Assembly: GCF_037042905.1 (NCBI RefSeq)
Contig: NC_087261.1
Span: forward strand, 21,377,617 to 21,441,616
DNA length: 64,000 bases
Direction of reading: 5' to 3'
From: Lytechinus pictus
Taxonomy: Eukaryota > Echinodermata > Echinoidea > Temnopleuroida > Toxopneustidae
The translations under genes were made by a program, and so were the position numbers. Position 1 is the first letter of the stretch. The number at the start of each line of letters is the position of its first letter. The notes beneath the pieces were generated by a model. It worked only from the letters and a program-made list of their open reading frames with translations. It was not told the DNA's origin and ran no database searches. Positions 10,261-21,090 of this stretch are shown here, one piece after another.

Positions 10261-11480
10261 ATTGGAGAATTGATAATTGATAAAGTTGGCGGAGTACAGC
10301 AAGTCTGCATATGCCGACTTAACCCAAGACAAGACAAGACTACTGGCATAATTTCCAATGGGGCCAAGGGGGGGGGGGTCGATCAAGTAAGTTTGCTTGT
10401 CTATCCATGTCACCCTTGGTATCCCCCAGCAATAAGGGGAAAAGAAATCGAGAGAGAAGGAAAATAATGGGAAGGGAAAGAGGAACTAAAACTAAGTCTA
10501 AGGGGAAAACAAAAATAAAGATGGGGTAGAATAGAGAGGCTGCATGCACCTGGGGATGCAAATGTGTCGATTAATATAGAAAATAAAGAAGAAAAACAAG
10601 AATAAAAATATAGTTCAAGACCAGAATTTCCAGAAACGCCCTCGTCGATCCTTTGCAGCTGGCAAGGCCTTTCACAGTAAGTACGAGATATGTCATAGGC
10701 CTACCGTCACATAACTAGAAGAAATTGAAGAAGGAAATACAAGCATCAAATGTGCCTATTTAAAAATACCATACTATTCTGATGCGCAGAATTAGTCGCG
10801 ACGTCGGACTCCTTCTGTCATGTCTGTGTAGTCTGCTTCCTTCAATTTTGAACTTGAAGAATCTGGCAGAATTTGGACTGGATCGATAGTGGATATAGAT
10901 AAGTAAATTCCAGAATATCTAGTGGTCTGGAACAGTACTTATAAGCTGTATATTTAGGACCTACAATCTACAGTTGAATTTTCTTTGCACTTGCAGATAA
11001 TCGGTAACTGCAACCATTGATCCCCTCCGAAAGATCCCGGAGTCAGCTTCTGTGTGCGTACAGTCCGACGCTAGTATATTCGTGTACTGTGTAAGTAGTA
11101 GTAAAGTAGTACTTAACACCAGTCACTGCACAGTATAACATACTAACTAACCTCGTAATTAGCTTGTGTGAGTGACTAATACTAACCTCGCAATACGTGT
11201 GAGTGGGAACGAGTATGCGATACCAATGGCAAGGCAACAGTCATTGGATGATTTTCAAAATTCAAGTACAGTGTTGAAATCTGGTGTTGGTGTAACCCAC
11301 TCCTAGTACCAATGAGGTCCAACATTACATGTATGGACCTCATAGGCGACATCAGTAGTATTTTGTGTCAGAAATCTTTGTGAAGATGATTATTTTTGTA
11401 TTTTATCAAAACTACAAGCTATCGTACTGTCTAATCATTACATTTCGATCTCACTAATTGAATACATTGTTAGCAATAAA
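10261..11480. other. Interior of the possible foldback element, no gene seen
   Basis: This contains a G run at 10370, a short purine-rich stretch (10435-10520), and ACTAATACTAACCTCGCAAT near 11187 that recurs almost unchanged near 12333. Chance frames only. Confidence 0.4.
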
Positions 11481-12020
11481 AAAAATTGAAAGAAATGAAG
11501 GGGAACTTACATTTTCACGGCTTTTTCCTGATTTTCTGGGCAACTGCTCCTCTCTTCTGACTCGCGATCGAAGCTGATATGAAGATCACGTGATTCGCGT
11601 TCTCGTCAGCTGATCGGTTGGTTATTCTTTTCGTCAGACGTTAATAATATATATTTTATAATGCTAGCATTCATCGCTAATTTAGGTGAAAGAGATTGAA
11701 GTTAAACAGCGCCAGGTCGGAATCATAATTATTTTGGAAGAGTGTATTTATACACTCGATCTCATACCTGACGTAGACGGCGCTATTCAACAAATGCACA
11801 ATCTTCAATATAAAAATAAAACAGAAAGAACGCCTTGAACACAGGCCAAAATGCCTAACGATTTCTCCGCGGCATTAACAACTATCGTAAAGGGCGCTCC
11901 ATTTATCAATAAAGATGGACGCTAAGCTGTCTATGGCGACAAAATTTGCCGCAAATATTTACGAAGAATTGTGAGAAATGGTCTGAAAATGCAACAAAAG
12001 AACCGGTGAGTACCGATTAA
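11481..12020. promoter_or_regulatory. Possible promoter region with E-box and plus-strand donor (weak)
   Basis: A CACGTG E-box is at 11587-11592. Downstream on the plus strand a short frame starts at 11915 (ATGGACGCTAAG, 19 codons, stop 11972-11974), followed by a strong donor AACCG|GTGAGTACC at 12006. On the minus strand AAAT|GTAAGTTCC near 11500-11512 also looks like a donor. Two outward donors around an E-box resemble a bidirectional promoter, but no acceptor or protein could be assigned. Confidence 0.25.
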
Positions 12021-12368
12021 ACATTATTAAATTTATAAATAGATTATACATACCTTGTAGATTTAGTTTTTAAAGGTGATATTAGTGCTTAGTTCTAAGC
12101 TAGGGAGGCCCAAACGCGCGTGAGTGGAGTCCCAGTTTATTAGCACGGGTAAGTATTGGGGTGTCGCCTAGAGTGGGTGTAACCCAGGCACCCAAGGGTT
12201 CATTACATGCCGCCGCGCACAGAAAAATCAAGCCATAGAAGTCGTGTGTTGTGGACCCAAGAAGTGAGATCCCAGCACGTGCGACCCACTAGTAAGAAAT
12301 CCACTGCCAAACGCGGTTCGTGGTGCGAGGTTAGTATACTAATACTAACCTGGCAATACGTGTGAGTG

Positions 12369-13011
12369 TAACCCAGGGAGCTCCGGCCCGCTGCGCGGGC
12401 CGGAGCCCAGGGGCTTACCGTGTAATTCAACATACCCACGGTAGTAGCGTGAAGTATGGTCTAAATAATTATCCGAATAAATAGTTAAAACAGAAATTAA
12501 GCACTTACCACGATTATATGGATGAAGGTCTAACGAGTGGCAGCTTCCTGACATCGAGGCACAGACTGGAACCTAAAAAAACGAAAAGTTCTGTCGCGGT
12601 AGCTCTCCTCTTTCAGAATTCAAAACAAAATGGCCGATTGAGACCGAGACTAATAGCACTAGTGCATTAGTATACATCTCTATGATGTAGACTTTGTCAA
12701 ATTCGCGCATGCGCCCTACACCCTCGGTACCGGTCTCGAACGGCCATTTTTCTATGAATTCTGAAAGAAGGAGAGCTACCGCGACATAACTTTTTCGTTT
12801 TTTGAGGTTCCAGTCTGTGCCTCGATGTCAGGAAAACTGCCAATCGTTAGACCTTCATCCATATAATCGTGGTAAGTGCTTAATTTCTGTTTTAACTATT
12901 TATTCGGATAATTATTTAGACCATACTTCACGCTACTACCGTGGGTATGGTGAATTACACGGTAAGCCCCTGGGCTCCGGCCCGCTGAGCGGGCCGGAGC
13001 TCCCTGGGTTA
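12369..13011. repeat. Large inverted repeat, about 280 bp arms and 80 bp loop
   Basis: The left arm 12369-12652 and right arm 12731-13011 are near-perfect reverse complements. At the outer end of each arm sits a GC hairpin (GGCCCGCTGCGCGGGCC on the left, GCTGAGC centre on the right). Both arms contain a strong outward splice donor, GTG|GTAAGTGC, at 12872 on plus and 12508 on minus. The loop holds GCGCATGCGC (12705-12714), an NRF1-type site. The matching frames of 69 and 74 codons are copies of one another in the two arms. Confidence 0.8.
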
Positions 13012-14100
13012 GTGTTGGTGTTGTGACAACACCGTACTTGAATCAGGCTGGTGTTAAGATTGACCTCGGAAAATATGGTGTATTTCCGGCAGTTTGTGTT
13101 GAAGGCTGGTGTTGATTGTCATCTGCTGAACCCAACACTGCACTACAAGCAATTTCCCCATTCAGCAACACCGACGTACCCCAGGGATTGGGAGAATCGT
13201 GATTTAAAGTTCAGTGTTGGTGTTGATGAACTGTAGCTATTACGAACAGGGGGCGAACACGACGAACCATCTCCGTAAAATTATCTTTTACATTTAAGAT
13301 GAGAGCAAATCATTAGAGTTTTAATACATTTCAATGAAAAATAATATTACGCTTGGTGTTGGAGCTCAGTTCAGCAGCCCTTTCACGCTCTCAACACCGT
13401 ACACCGTACTTGAAATCACCCAAAATGACTTGCTACCTGGCATTCCTGCCTTATTTATTATACGCTGCCTTGAATTGACTTGGTCGGTCCTGCCTGGCCT
13501 AGCCTGGACCGAGTGTTTTCCAACTGCAGTCAAACCTGTAGTTGCTATGTGAGGCATGCTACACTTGACGCTGAAATATCATTTAATAGTTATGGCACGA
13601 GCGAGACTAGGCCATGGCCATGCATATTGAGATATCAGTTGACTTCTATCTTAATCAAAAAGAGGCACTCTTTAGTTACAGTAGGCAGTAGCTACGTTAC
13701 TCTGAGTGAGGCCAAGTTACGCGACCTCCTTTTTTGATTTTGTAAATACTGAGAGACTGCAATTACACATGTGAGTTTTTGTGATGATTACTGACGTTGC
13801 AATTGGCATTGCATACCGAGTCATTAAACAATTGTAGACAGAAACAGAGATTGCAACTCGCAAGAAAATGTAATACATCTTAATTTTTATTACATATGCA
13901 TATGTTTTTTTGGTATTAGTCTTGTTTGAGAAAAAGAGGATGTCAAAAAAGTTTGAATGCTACAAAGGCCTCAATAAATATCACACGTAATTATCTTGAT
14001 TTCTCTTAATTATGTGAAGAGACTTGTAACAGAAAGAATGAAAAGAAATGAATAGCTGTAATAATAGTTGTAATGTTTTTTGATAGAATCATGAACAGAT
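13012..14100. other. Interior of the possible foldback element, GGTGTTG-rich then AT-rich
   Basis: 13012-13240 has several GGTGTTG and CAACACCG motifs in both orientations, echoed near 11280 and 13390. The rest is AT-rich with no recognisable gene. Confidence 0.4.
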
Positions 14101-14103
14101 TAC

Positions 14104-14375
14104 AGATGATGATGGCACAGTGTTGAAAACTGTTTGATGGAGATGGCGCATCGTTGGATTTGTTTAGAATTAGACCAACAAAGAATCAACGTTACAACAA
14201 CATTTAACCGATATTAGACAAACATTGAATCAACGTTTACGCCAACGTTGGACTAACATTGGACTAAGGTTGAATCAACTTTCCATCAACATTGGACCAA
14301 CATTATACCAACGTTGGATCAACGTCACCCAACGTTGGACCAACATTGGACCAACGCTGCCATACCTGCCTCATC
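14104..14375. repeat. Degenerate CAACGTTGGACCAACATTGG repeat block
   Basis: It begins with ATGGCACAGTGTTGAAAACT, close to the left-arm unit, and continues as CAACGTTGGACCAACATTGG-type repeats, ending CCAACGCTGCCATACCTGCC. That ending resembles a degraded form of the end at 15345-15368. Confidence 0.6.
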
Positions 14376-14790
14376 TGGACAATGATTATGCACTCATGAA
14401 TATTCATTACATCAGTAAATGACCAAAATTTTAGGTAATATTGCTATAATAATTAGAGTATTTATGTTTATTCAATATTTCCACCATGAAAAGTTTCAGA
14501 AAAGTATGTGGCTCCATTACCATATCATATATAATCAAAACATATTATTCTAAGTGAAATATTCAAGGTTAAGTGTGGAAAATGATATTAACTGTATTCT
14601 GCCAAGTATAGCAAAGTTGCTCTATATATAGGAGTCAATGACAGGATATAGTGGATAGGTGTAGGATGATAGGAATAGGATATAGGATTAGGATGTAGGA
14701 TTTTAGGATAGGATAAGACATATGATGATAAAGATTTGAGTGTAGAGTTGTAATTGTGGACTTCACCTTGAAACCAATTAATGTTTTGTT
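14376..14790. other. AT-rich spacer between repeat blocks
   Basis: It includes a GGATAGG/TAGGATA run at 14640-14720. No gene is seen. Confidence 0.45.
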
Positions 14791-14795
14791 AATTA

Positions 14796-15368
14796 CTGCC
14801 ATACGTTGGAATAACGTTGGAGCAATGTTGGAGCAACGTTGTAACAATGTTGGAGCAATGTTGCCAGACAACGTTGGAGCATTGTTGCTGGACAGCGTTG
14901 AACCAACGTTGTAAACATAGTTGGACTGACGATGTATGCAAGTGCACGTCCATCGCTGCTTCAACGTTGCCCATCAACGTTGCAGCAACGCTGTTATTGA
15001 TGACTCAGCCGACATTATACCAACGTTGGAGCATTGATGGTGGACAACGTTGAACTGACGTTGGAAATGTTGTTGGTCTGACGATGTATGGACGTGCACT
15101 TCTATCGATGATACAACGTTGCTTACCAACGTTGTAGCAATGTTGTATTTGACTATTTAGCCAACATGGGATCAACGTTGCCAGACAACGTTGAAACATT
15201 GTTGCTGGACAACGTTGAACTAACGTTGGAAATGTTGTTGGTCTGACGATGTATGCGCGTGCACTTCTATCGATGATGCAACGTTGGCCTGCCAACGTTG
15301 AGGCAACGTTGGGAAAAAAATTCCCAACGTTGATCCAACGTTGGTCCAACGCTGTATTGTTACCTGGG
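14796..15368. repeat. ACGTTGG repeat block, right arm of a possible foldback element
   Basis: Tandem CAACGTTGGAGCAACGTTG units with a longer period of about 170 bp marked by GGTCTGACGATGTATG blocks (near 14925, 15075, 15240). The end TGTTACCTGGG (15358-15368) is the inverse of CCCAGGTAACA at 8870-8880. A local hairpin, ACGTTGGGAA and TTCCCAACGT, lies at 15306-15330. No clear target duplication could be set because the right flank is an ATT microsatellite. Confidence 0.65.
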
Positions 15369-15502
15369 TTATATTATTATTATTAATATTATCATTATCA
15401 GTATTATTACCATCATCATAATCATTACTATTAATATTATTATCATCATTATCATTATTATTATCATCATCATCATAATCATCATCATCATCATTATTAT
15501 TA
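15369..15502. repeat. ATT/ATC microsatellite
   Basis: Imperfect (ATT)n(ATC)n directly follows the repeat block. Confidence 0.9.
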
Positions 15503-15618
15503 CACTGAATACACAGTAGGGCGGGTCTTTGTACAGTGTGCTACCACCAGTTGAGAGCCACCAGCATGAACAAAATAACAGCGGAGAAAAGGATCTTAAT
15601 GATCACAATATTACTTAC

Positions 15619-15817
15619 CCGCCAGGCACCCCAGTGAATCGGCTACACTACACACCAGCCCAATGACAGCATAGCTCGTTCCCATCAGCTCAACTAGATG
15701 TGGTATGAAGATGCTGAACGACTTCAACAGTCCTGTCATAATTGCCCAATGGCAGAATTTGCCCACCAAAACTACGAAGCCCCAATGGCAGGAATATTCT
15801 TCGTGCGATAAACCCAT
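15619..15817 (-). CDS. SLC16-like monocarboxylate transporter, exon 1 (start, TM1-TM2)
   Basis: This exon encodes residues 1-66 and one extra base. I place the start at 15817 because GCAGCCATGG is a near-ideal Kozak context and the family begins with a short N-terminus before TM1. The short polar N-terminus MGLSHEEYSC leads into HWGFVVLVGKFC, the counterpart of the GGWGWVV start of TM1 in monocarboxylate transporters; here it is reduced to HWGFVV. GLLKSFSIF and HLVELMGTSYAVIG follow, the loop and start of TM2, which is characteristic of the family (GxxKSFGVFF, then F.ETSWI). The donor is GCGG|GTAAGTAA at 15618. Any 5' UTR exons further right were not identified. Confidence 0.85.
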
Positions 15818-16179
15818 GGCTGCCCCAGCCTCGTAAGGGGAGATCGAGATCCCCAAAACCTCAGGGAAATGATATAGCTTATCATTGAGACGAGTCTAAT
15901 TGCAATCTGCTGTTTCGGTCTGCTAAATAGCTCTGATATAGTATTATTCTGAACGTGTATGTGATACGTTCTGTGTATAATACGCATGGAAGAGGTTCAT
16001 TGTATACGACATCGAGTCTTGCTGTGCATAAGTGTAGTATTGTCAAGTTCAATTATTTTAACTCGTGTGGCTGCGAGTACTGTATTGATTACGGTCGTAC
16101 GTTGCCTCGATCTCTCTCCGTTTCTCCGTTGTTGTTTTTCTGAAGAAAATATAAGCTGAATATTCCTTAGGTTGACTGT
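15818..16179 (-). other. Upstream flank or 5' UTR of the transporter gene
   Basis: The frame of exon 1 stays open for a short distance upstream but has no better start. I see no TATA box or clear initiator. Confidence 0.35.
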
Positions 16180-16187
16180 ATTGTGCA

Positions 16188-18610
16188 CAGGGGCGGAAAT
16201 CTCTCCCAAAAGGTAGGGGGGACACAGGGGCGGATCCAGCCTTCGCCAATAGGAGGGGGGGCGGAAATTTGTTTCAGCCATATTTTCCCCGATCGGCAGC
16301 TCGAAGATGATTTTTGTTTGTTTCTTTGAAGGAATAGTCCTCATTAGTCACTTCTTAGCTTTATTGTTATAAATTAATATATAATATCATAATCCTTATT
16401 TATATGATGCGAGCGCGAAGCGCGAGCTAATTTTTTGGAAATTTTGTGTATTTTTTCCTGAAATTTGAACATTCTGGGCAATGTTTGTTATCCTGAAAAA
16501 GATGTGTATGCAACTTAATAATTACTACGAACGCAAAGCGCGAGCAGAAATGAACTGATGGAAAAGATACCTGTTAAAGTAGCATTTAACAATCAAATAA
16601 TGCGAGCGCGAAGCGCAAGCTAATTTTTTTTTTACATTTCACGCAAAGAATGGGAATTCTAAGCACTTTTTGTAACTCAAGCAGAATAGGTATATAAGTA
16701 TAGGTATAGGTATATATAGGTATATGATGCGAGCGCGAAGCGCGAGCGGAAAATTTCGAGATTTAGTCCTATATTTACTGAACGAGACACTATTCATGTT
16801 TTGTAAATCATGAAAAGGATGAGTATTGATAATGCGAGCGCAAAGCGCGAGCAGAAAATTTTTATATACGTTTTGAACTGGTACCTGTTGAAAAGGTAAC
16901 TGTTAAGGACTGCTTGCACTTAGCCATGAAGGCGTGACATATTTCAACAATCAAAAGATGCGAGCGCGAAGCGCAAGCTGAACAATTTTGAACTTTCTAA
17001 AGAAAGAATGGAAAATTTTAATTAAATTTTTTTAATCGTGTACAGGATAGCTATATAATTTAATAATTGATGCGAGCGCGAAGAGCGAGCAGAAAAAAAA
17101 ATCGAGATTTAGACCTAAAAATGGGCCACTCCGTTCATGTTTTGTAAATAATGAAAAGGATGAGTAATATGGGGTCTTCCTACATTAATAATGCGAGCAC
17201 AAAGCGCGAGCAGAAAAATTTTGATATTGTGATCTGAAACTGGATAATGATTTAAATAGAGAACAAGTTGAGTATCTGAATAAACATGCGCGCGCGTGTT
17301 TCATATTTAGACCTAGAATCTAGGCATTCTAAATACATCTTTAATCATGAAAATCATGAAACTTTGATATTCCGATCTGAAAAAAAGAGTCAATTTCAGC
17401 TTTATATTTCAAGCACTTTGTAGAAAAATTGTAAGGTGGATATGGATCGCACTTAAAAAAGAGCTGATATTTTCATTATTATTACTCTGAGTTTTGACAT
17501 AGGACCGGGACATCCTTACGACATGTCATCATATGAAAATGATGACTATTCCTCTTGCTAAGCGAGATGAAACAAAAGGGACAATTTGATGATCAAATTA
17601 ATATCATATTTATTAATGCCTAATGAGGGCGCGAAATCTGATGATATTATGGCATAAAAACTGGACATTTCACTTTTGTAATTATGAATAGGAGGCATCA
17701 GTTAAAGTATTTTTAACCATTAATGCGAGCGCAAATTGCGAGCTAAAATTTTTGATAAACTGTCACGAAAAGGGGTTTTTAAGTAGTTTGTTGTATAATC
17801 AATATTGAAACATATATAACTCGCCAATCAAAATGCGAGCGTGCAGCGCGCTAGCTGATACGTCTTAACAATCAGACCTGAAAAGGGATATTTTGAAAAC
17901 TTTATGAAATACACGAAAATAATAGGTACCTGATAAATGAAAATTTGCGAGCGCACAGCGCAAGCAGCAAATGTTAATATTCAGACCATAAAACTGGACA
18001 TTTTTACAGAGCACTTTTTAAAAATCAATTTGTAAATCACACAAAATAATGAAAGTTCGATTTCCGAGGTGAAATATGTTTTGTATATTGACTTCCAAAC
18101 TTGACATTCGAGCTCCATATTGAACAAGATATGTAAATCACCTAACAGGCAATGCGAGCGCGAAGCGCGAGCGAAAATTTTATATAGTGGCACGAAAGAT
18201 TCTTTTTATTTTCCAAGTCTTCCCCTCATCTTATTTTATTTACTCGTCGTCCTTCTCTTCTTTTTCTCCTCTCCTTTCCTTCCTTTATTCCTTCTTTCTT
18301 TCCCTTTTTACTTTTTTTGCTCCGCCAAGAGGGGAGGGGGGGGGGGCGGGCCCCTCGGCCCCCTGGTCCGCCTACGGGGACAAGGGGCGGGAAAATTTGA
18401 CAAGCAAAAAAAAGGTTATCATCCCAAAAGTAAGGTCATCTCGTCCCAACTTGTCCCAAAATACATGTTTTATTTAGATTTAGAATGATGTATTTCTTAC
18501 CATCATAAAAGACCAATAATAGTAGGGGGGACATTTGATATTGTGTCCCCCCTACTATTTTGAGTAGGGGGGACACGTCCCCCCTGTCCCCCCTGGGATT
18601 TCCGCCCATG
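16188..18610. mobile_element. Outer hAT-like element with perfect 8 bp TSD, interrupted
   Basis: Ends CAGGGGCGGAAATC and GATTTCCGCCCATG form an inverted repeat. ATTGTGCA stands on both sides (16180-16187 and 18611-18618), a perfect 8 bp duplication as made by hAT transposases. Its own interior is only 16188-16216 and 18383-18610, with AGTAGGGGGGACA blocks that can pair with each other. The rest is a second element inserted into it. Confidence 0.85.
16225..18374. mobile_element. Inner hAT-like element with periodic mirror-repeat motifs
   Basis: It begins CAGGGGCGGATCCAGCC and ends CTGGTCCGCCTA. The flanks GGGGGACA (16217-16224) and CGGGGACA (18375-18382) match at 7 of 8 bases. The interior has more than ten copies of CGAGCGCGAAGCGCGAGC or variants, spaced mostly at 90-140 bp and separated by AT-rich segments with shared phrases such as GATATTCCGATCTGAAA. 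A pyrimidine-rich tract lies at 18225-18320. Same family as 2910-3860 but longer by internal repetition. No transposase. Confidence 0.8.
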
Positions 18611-18618
18611 ATTGTGCA

Positions 18619-19042
18619 TTACGTTACAATCCAGTCAACATCATCTATACATGAAGCGAGCTCTCCATTTGTAAATATTTCCGGGTGACTTCGCTGTCTC
18701 GAGATGCTATCTAGGAGCGGATTAATCAATTGCATCCTTGCTGGCAATCTATTGCGAATGATAATCCGAAAAAGGGTATTACTGCATTGTTTCATGCACG
18801 AAAGTATCATGCAGATTAAATTGTAAACATGTTGCCAAATTCTCTTCACCTTATTCTGCCCGTTTCAGTTCAGTTCAGATCAGTGGGTTGTTTTGATTCC
18901 GTGATATAATGGAATCAGGCCCAGAGCATAATTATAGTAATATCACAGTCCCAGGCTTTATAATATATTTTCTCCGTTCTTCAACGCGCAGTTGACGTCC
19001 ACAATTTAATATTTAACATTTTGATAATACGGTGATGATATA
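18619..19042. other. No gene recognised
   Basis: AT-rich single-copy-looking stretch. A minus-strand frame of 76 codons (18619-18849) has no supporting motif and no splice context that I trust. Confidence 0.4.
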
Positions 19043-19461
19043 CACTGTAAAAACTGTGGTGAGGGTTCGACGTGCCAGCGCTTATATATATGTAGCTGAT
19101 AAACTCTACTCTATTCTACTCTTTCCTCTCTAAGTGGTTTCAAATCAATAAAATGGGGTGTACAACAAAGCACAAACGCTTTTTGGCCTGAATGTTGGGT
19201 CCAAAATTGTAAATTTTCAAATAAATTGGCAATATTAAGCAAAAGTTCCCCCCCCCCACCCTGAGGTGTTAAAATTACACCCTGAGGTGTTAAAATTACA
19301 CCCTAGAGATTGAACATAATACCAAAGAGTGTAAATGTAACAGCCAAAGGTGTTGTAATAACATCTATTGGTGTAAAACTAACACCTTTAATTTAATACC
19401 GGTGTAAAACAACTGGTGTGGTCCTCTATGTACACCGCTTAACACCACAGTTTTTGCTGTG
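19043..19461. mobile_element. TIR element CACTGTAAAAACTGTGGTG, split by satellite DNA
   Basis: The left end CACTGTAAAAACTGTGGTG (19043-19061) is answered by CACCACAGTTTTTGCTGTG (ending 19461). TATA occurs just outside both ends. The sequence between 19062 and about 19255 belongs to the neighbouring satellite family. The part after it (GGTGTTAAAATTACACCC repeats) matches the element fragment at 1072-1255. Confidence 0.6.
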
Positions 19462-20446
19462 TATATATGATAATTGTGGGGATTGAAGGAACATAAATTT
19501 AGATTACTAGCAGGTACTAACCAGCCAGTAATCGTCATTAATTATGTTTTGTTGAGAGCCAACCAGAAGCAAAGGTTTCAGTACCCTACTACAGCACACA
19601 TACATGTAGAGCAGTGGCGTAGTGAGGCTCGTGGGGGGGGGGGGGGGGGCAAAAAAAGAAAAGAGAGAAGTGTGAATATGATATTATTTTTTTTTATAAT
19701 GTAAAGATCTAGCACCAAATTGGATTAAAAATTGTCGAAAGTTCGCCAGTCTTGCAAACGCTGCCTATTATTTCCTCTCCAAGTGGTTTTAAGGCAGTAA
19801 AAGTGAAAGAACTATATATCACAGACGCTTTTTTTTGCCTTAATGGGCCTCCTAAATTGATAATTTTCGAATAAATAGACAATAATACAAAAGGGGTGGG
19901 GTGATTTCGACAGCCACCTGAAGGGGGTAGGCTTCGATAGGCCAGCACTCATTTATATGAATCTGATAGAGCAAAGCCTACTATTTCCTTTTCAAGTGGT
20001 TTTAAGAATAGAAGCGACTTTACCCTAAATAAGGAACGCACTTTGCTTCAATGGGGGCTCCAAAATGGTTAATTTTCCGATGAATAGGCAATATACATAA
20101 TATAGGGGGCGACTTAAACAGCCCCCGAGAAGGCTAGGGTTTGATGTGCATGCCAGCGCTTTTTTATATGTAGCTGATAGACCAAACTCTACTCTTTTCT
20201 ATTTGGAAATCACTAAAATGGGGTGTACTTTAGAGCTTTTTTGCCTCATTTTTTGTTCCAAAATGGTGAATTTTCAAATAAAATGACAATATGAGGATAT
20301 AAGCGAAAAGGGTGTGTGACTTCGACAGCCCCTCCCCCCAGAGAGTAGGCTTTGATGTGCCACTTCTTTTATTAATATCTGGTAGAACAAAACATGCTCT
20401 TTCCTCTTCAAGTGGTTTAAAGCAATTAAGTGGCTATACTGTATAT
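19062..20446 (-). repeat. Satellite-like repeat, 205-220 bp monomers (minus orientation), with element remnants
   Basis: Monomers contain GTAGGCTTCGATGTGCCA, TAGCTGATAGAGCAAAGCC, CTCTCCAAGTGGTTT, TTTTTGCCTCAATGGGGGCTCCAAAATGGTGAATTTTC and a G-rich GGGGTGATTTCGACAGCCCC block. Monomers are degenerate. The ACTGTAAAAACTG element end (19256-19461) and a G-run piece at 19617-19650 interrupt them. Confidence 0.75.
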
Positions 20447-21090
20447 AGTCCGGGTTATAATTGAGCAAGGTGCCACTTGGAGAAGGAGAAATTTTCATAT
20501 AGTGCTTCTAGACCATTTTTTTACGCTGAATATGAATATATGAGATAAACAGGCTGTATCTTGAAAATTAACCCGTGAGGGCGCTTTTTTCAAAATGGCC
20601 GCCAAATTTTCATAAAATTTGAATATTCGTACATAGATTTTGACATAAGCATCCAATTGCCATGAAGTCAGTGTCATATGAAAGCCAATTAAATTTCATA
20701 CAATTTGGTACTATTTATAGAGGATAAGTAGGTCATTTAGCCGAGATTTCAAGTAGAAAACTGCATTTTTTGTATTTTTTTCCCCAAAATTGAAAATTTT
20801 GCAAATACATGATTTTACATAATTCTAAGAAAAATAAATCAATTACCTTGAAATGTTCCTGAAAACTGTATTAATATATTATTATCATGTGGATGAAATT
20901 TCAACTCTGTATCAGTTTTCTAAGCAAATTTATAAGGTATCAAACTTGAATTCTTCAATATCATAAATGTTGCTTTTTGTATGCATTTCCATAGACTAAT
21001 ACGTATAACATGTATAATGCATGTATGTATAATGTTTACCGGTAGTTAAATATTAAATGCAATTATCTCCGCTTTTTAACCACTTGGAGA
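20447..21090 (-). repeat. 630 bp repeat, copy 1
   Basis: Starts AGTCCGGGTTATAATTGAGC and ends TTTTTAACCACTTGGAGAG. The same sequence in reverse orientation is at about 26991-27615 and 27811-28680. All copies are embedded at the CCAAGTGG position of the satellite monomer. Matching 60-codon frames in copies 1 and 2 differ by a few residues, but there is no known domain. I cannot classify the repeat. Confidence 0.7.

Noticed and set aside
12345-13026. Paired 69 and 74 codon frames as a duplicated gene
   Set aside because: They are the same inverted-repeat DNA read outward, and a strong splice donor interrupts each frame, so they are not intact proteins.
16225-18374. CRISPR-like array (18-mer repeats with spacers)
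   Set aside because: Spacing is irregular, spacers share sequence with each other, the genome is eukaryotic, and the structure lies inside a TIR element with target duplication.
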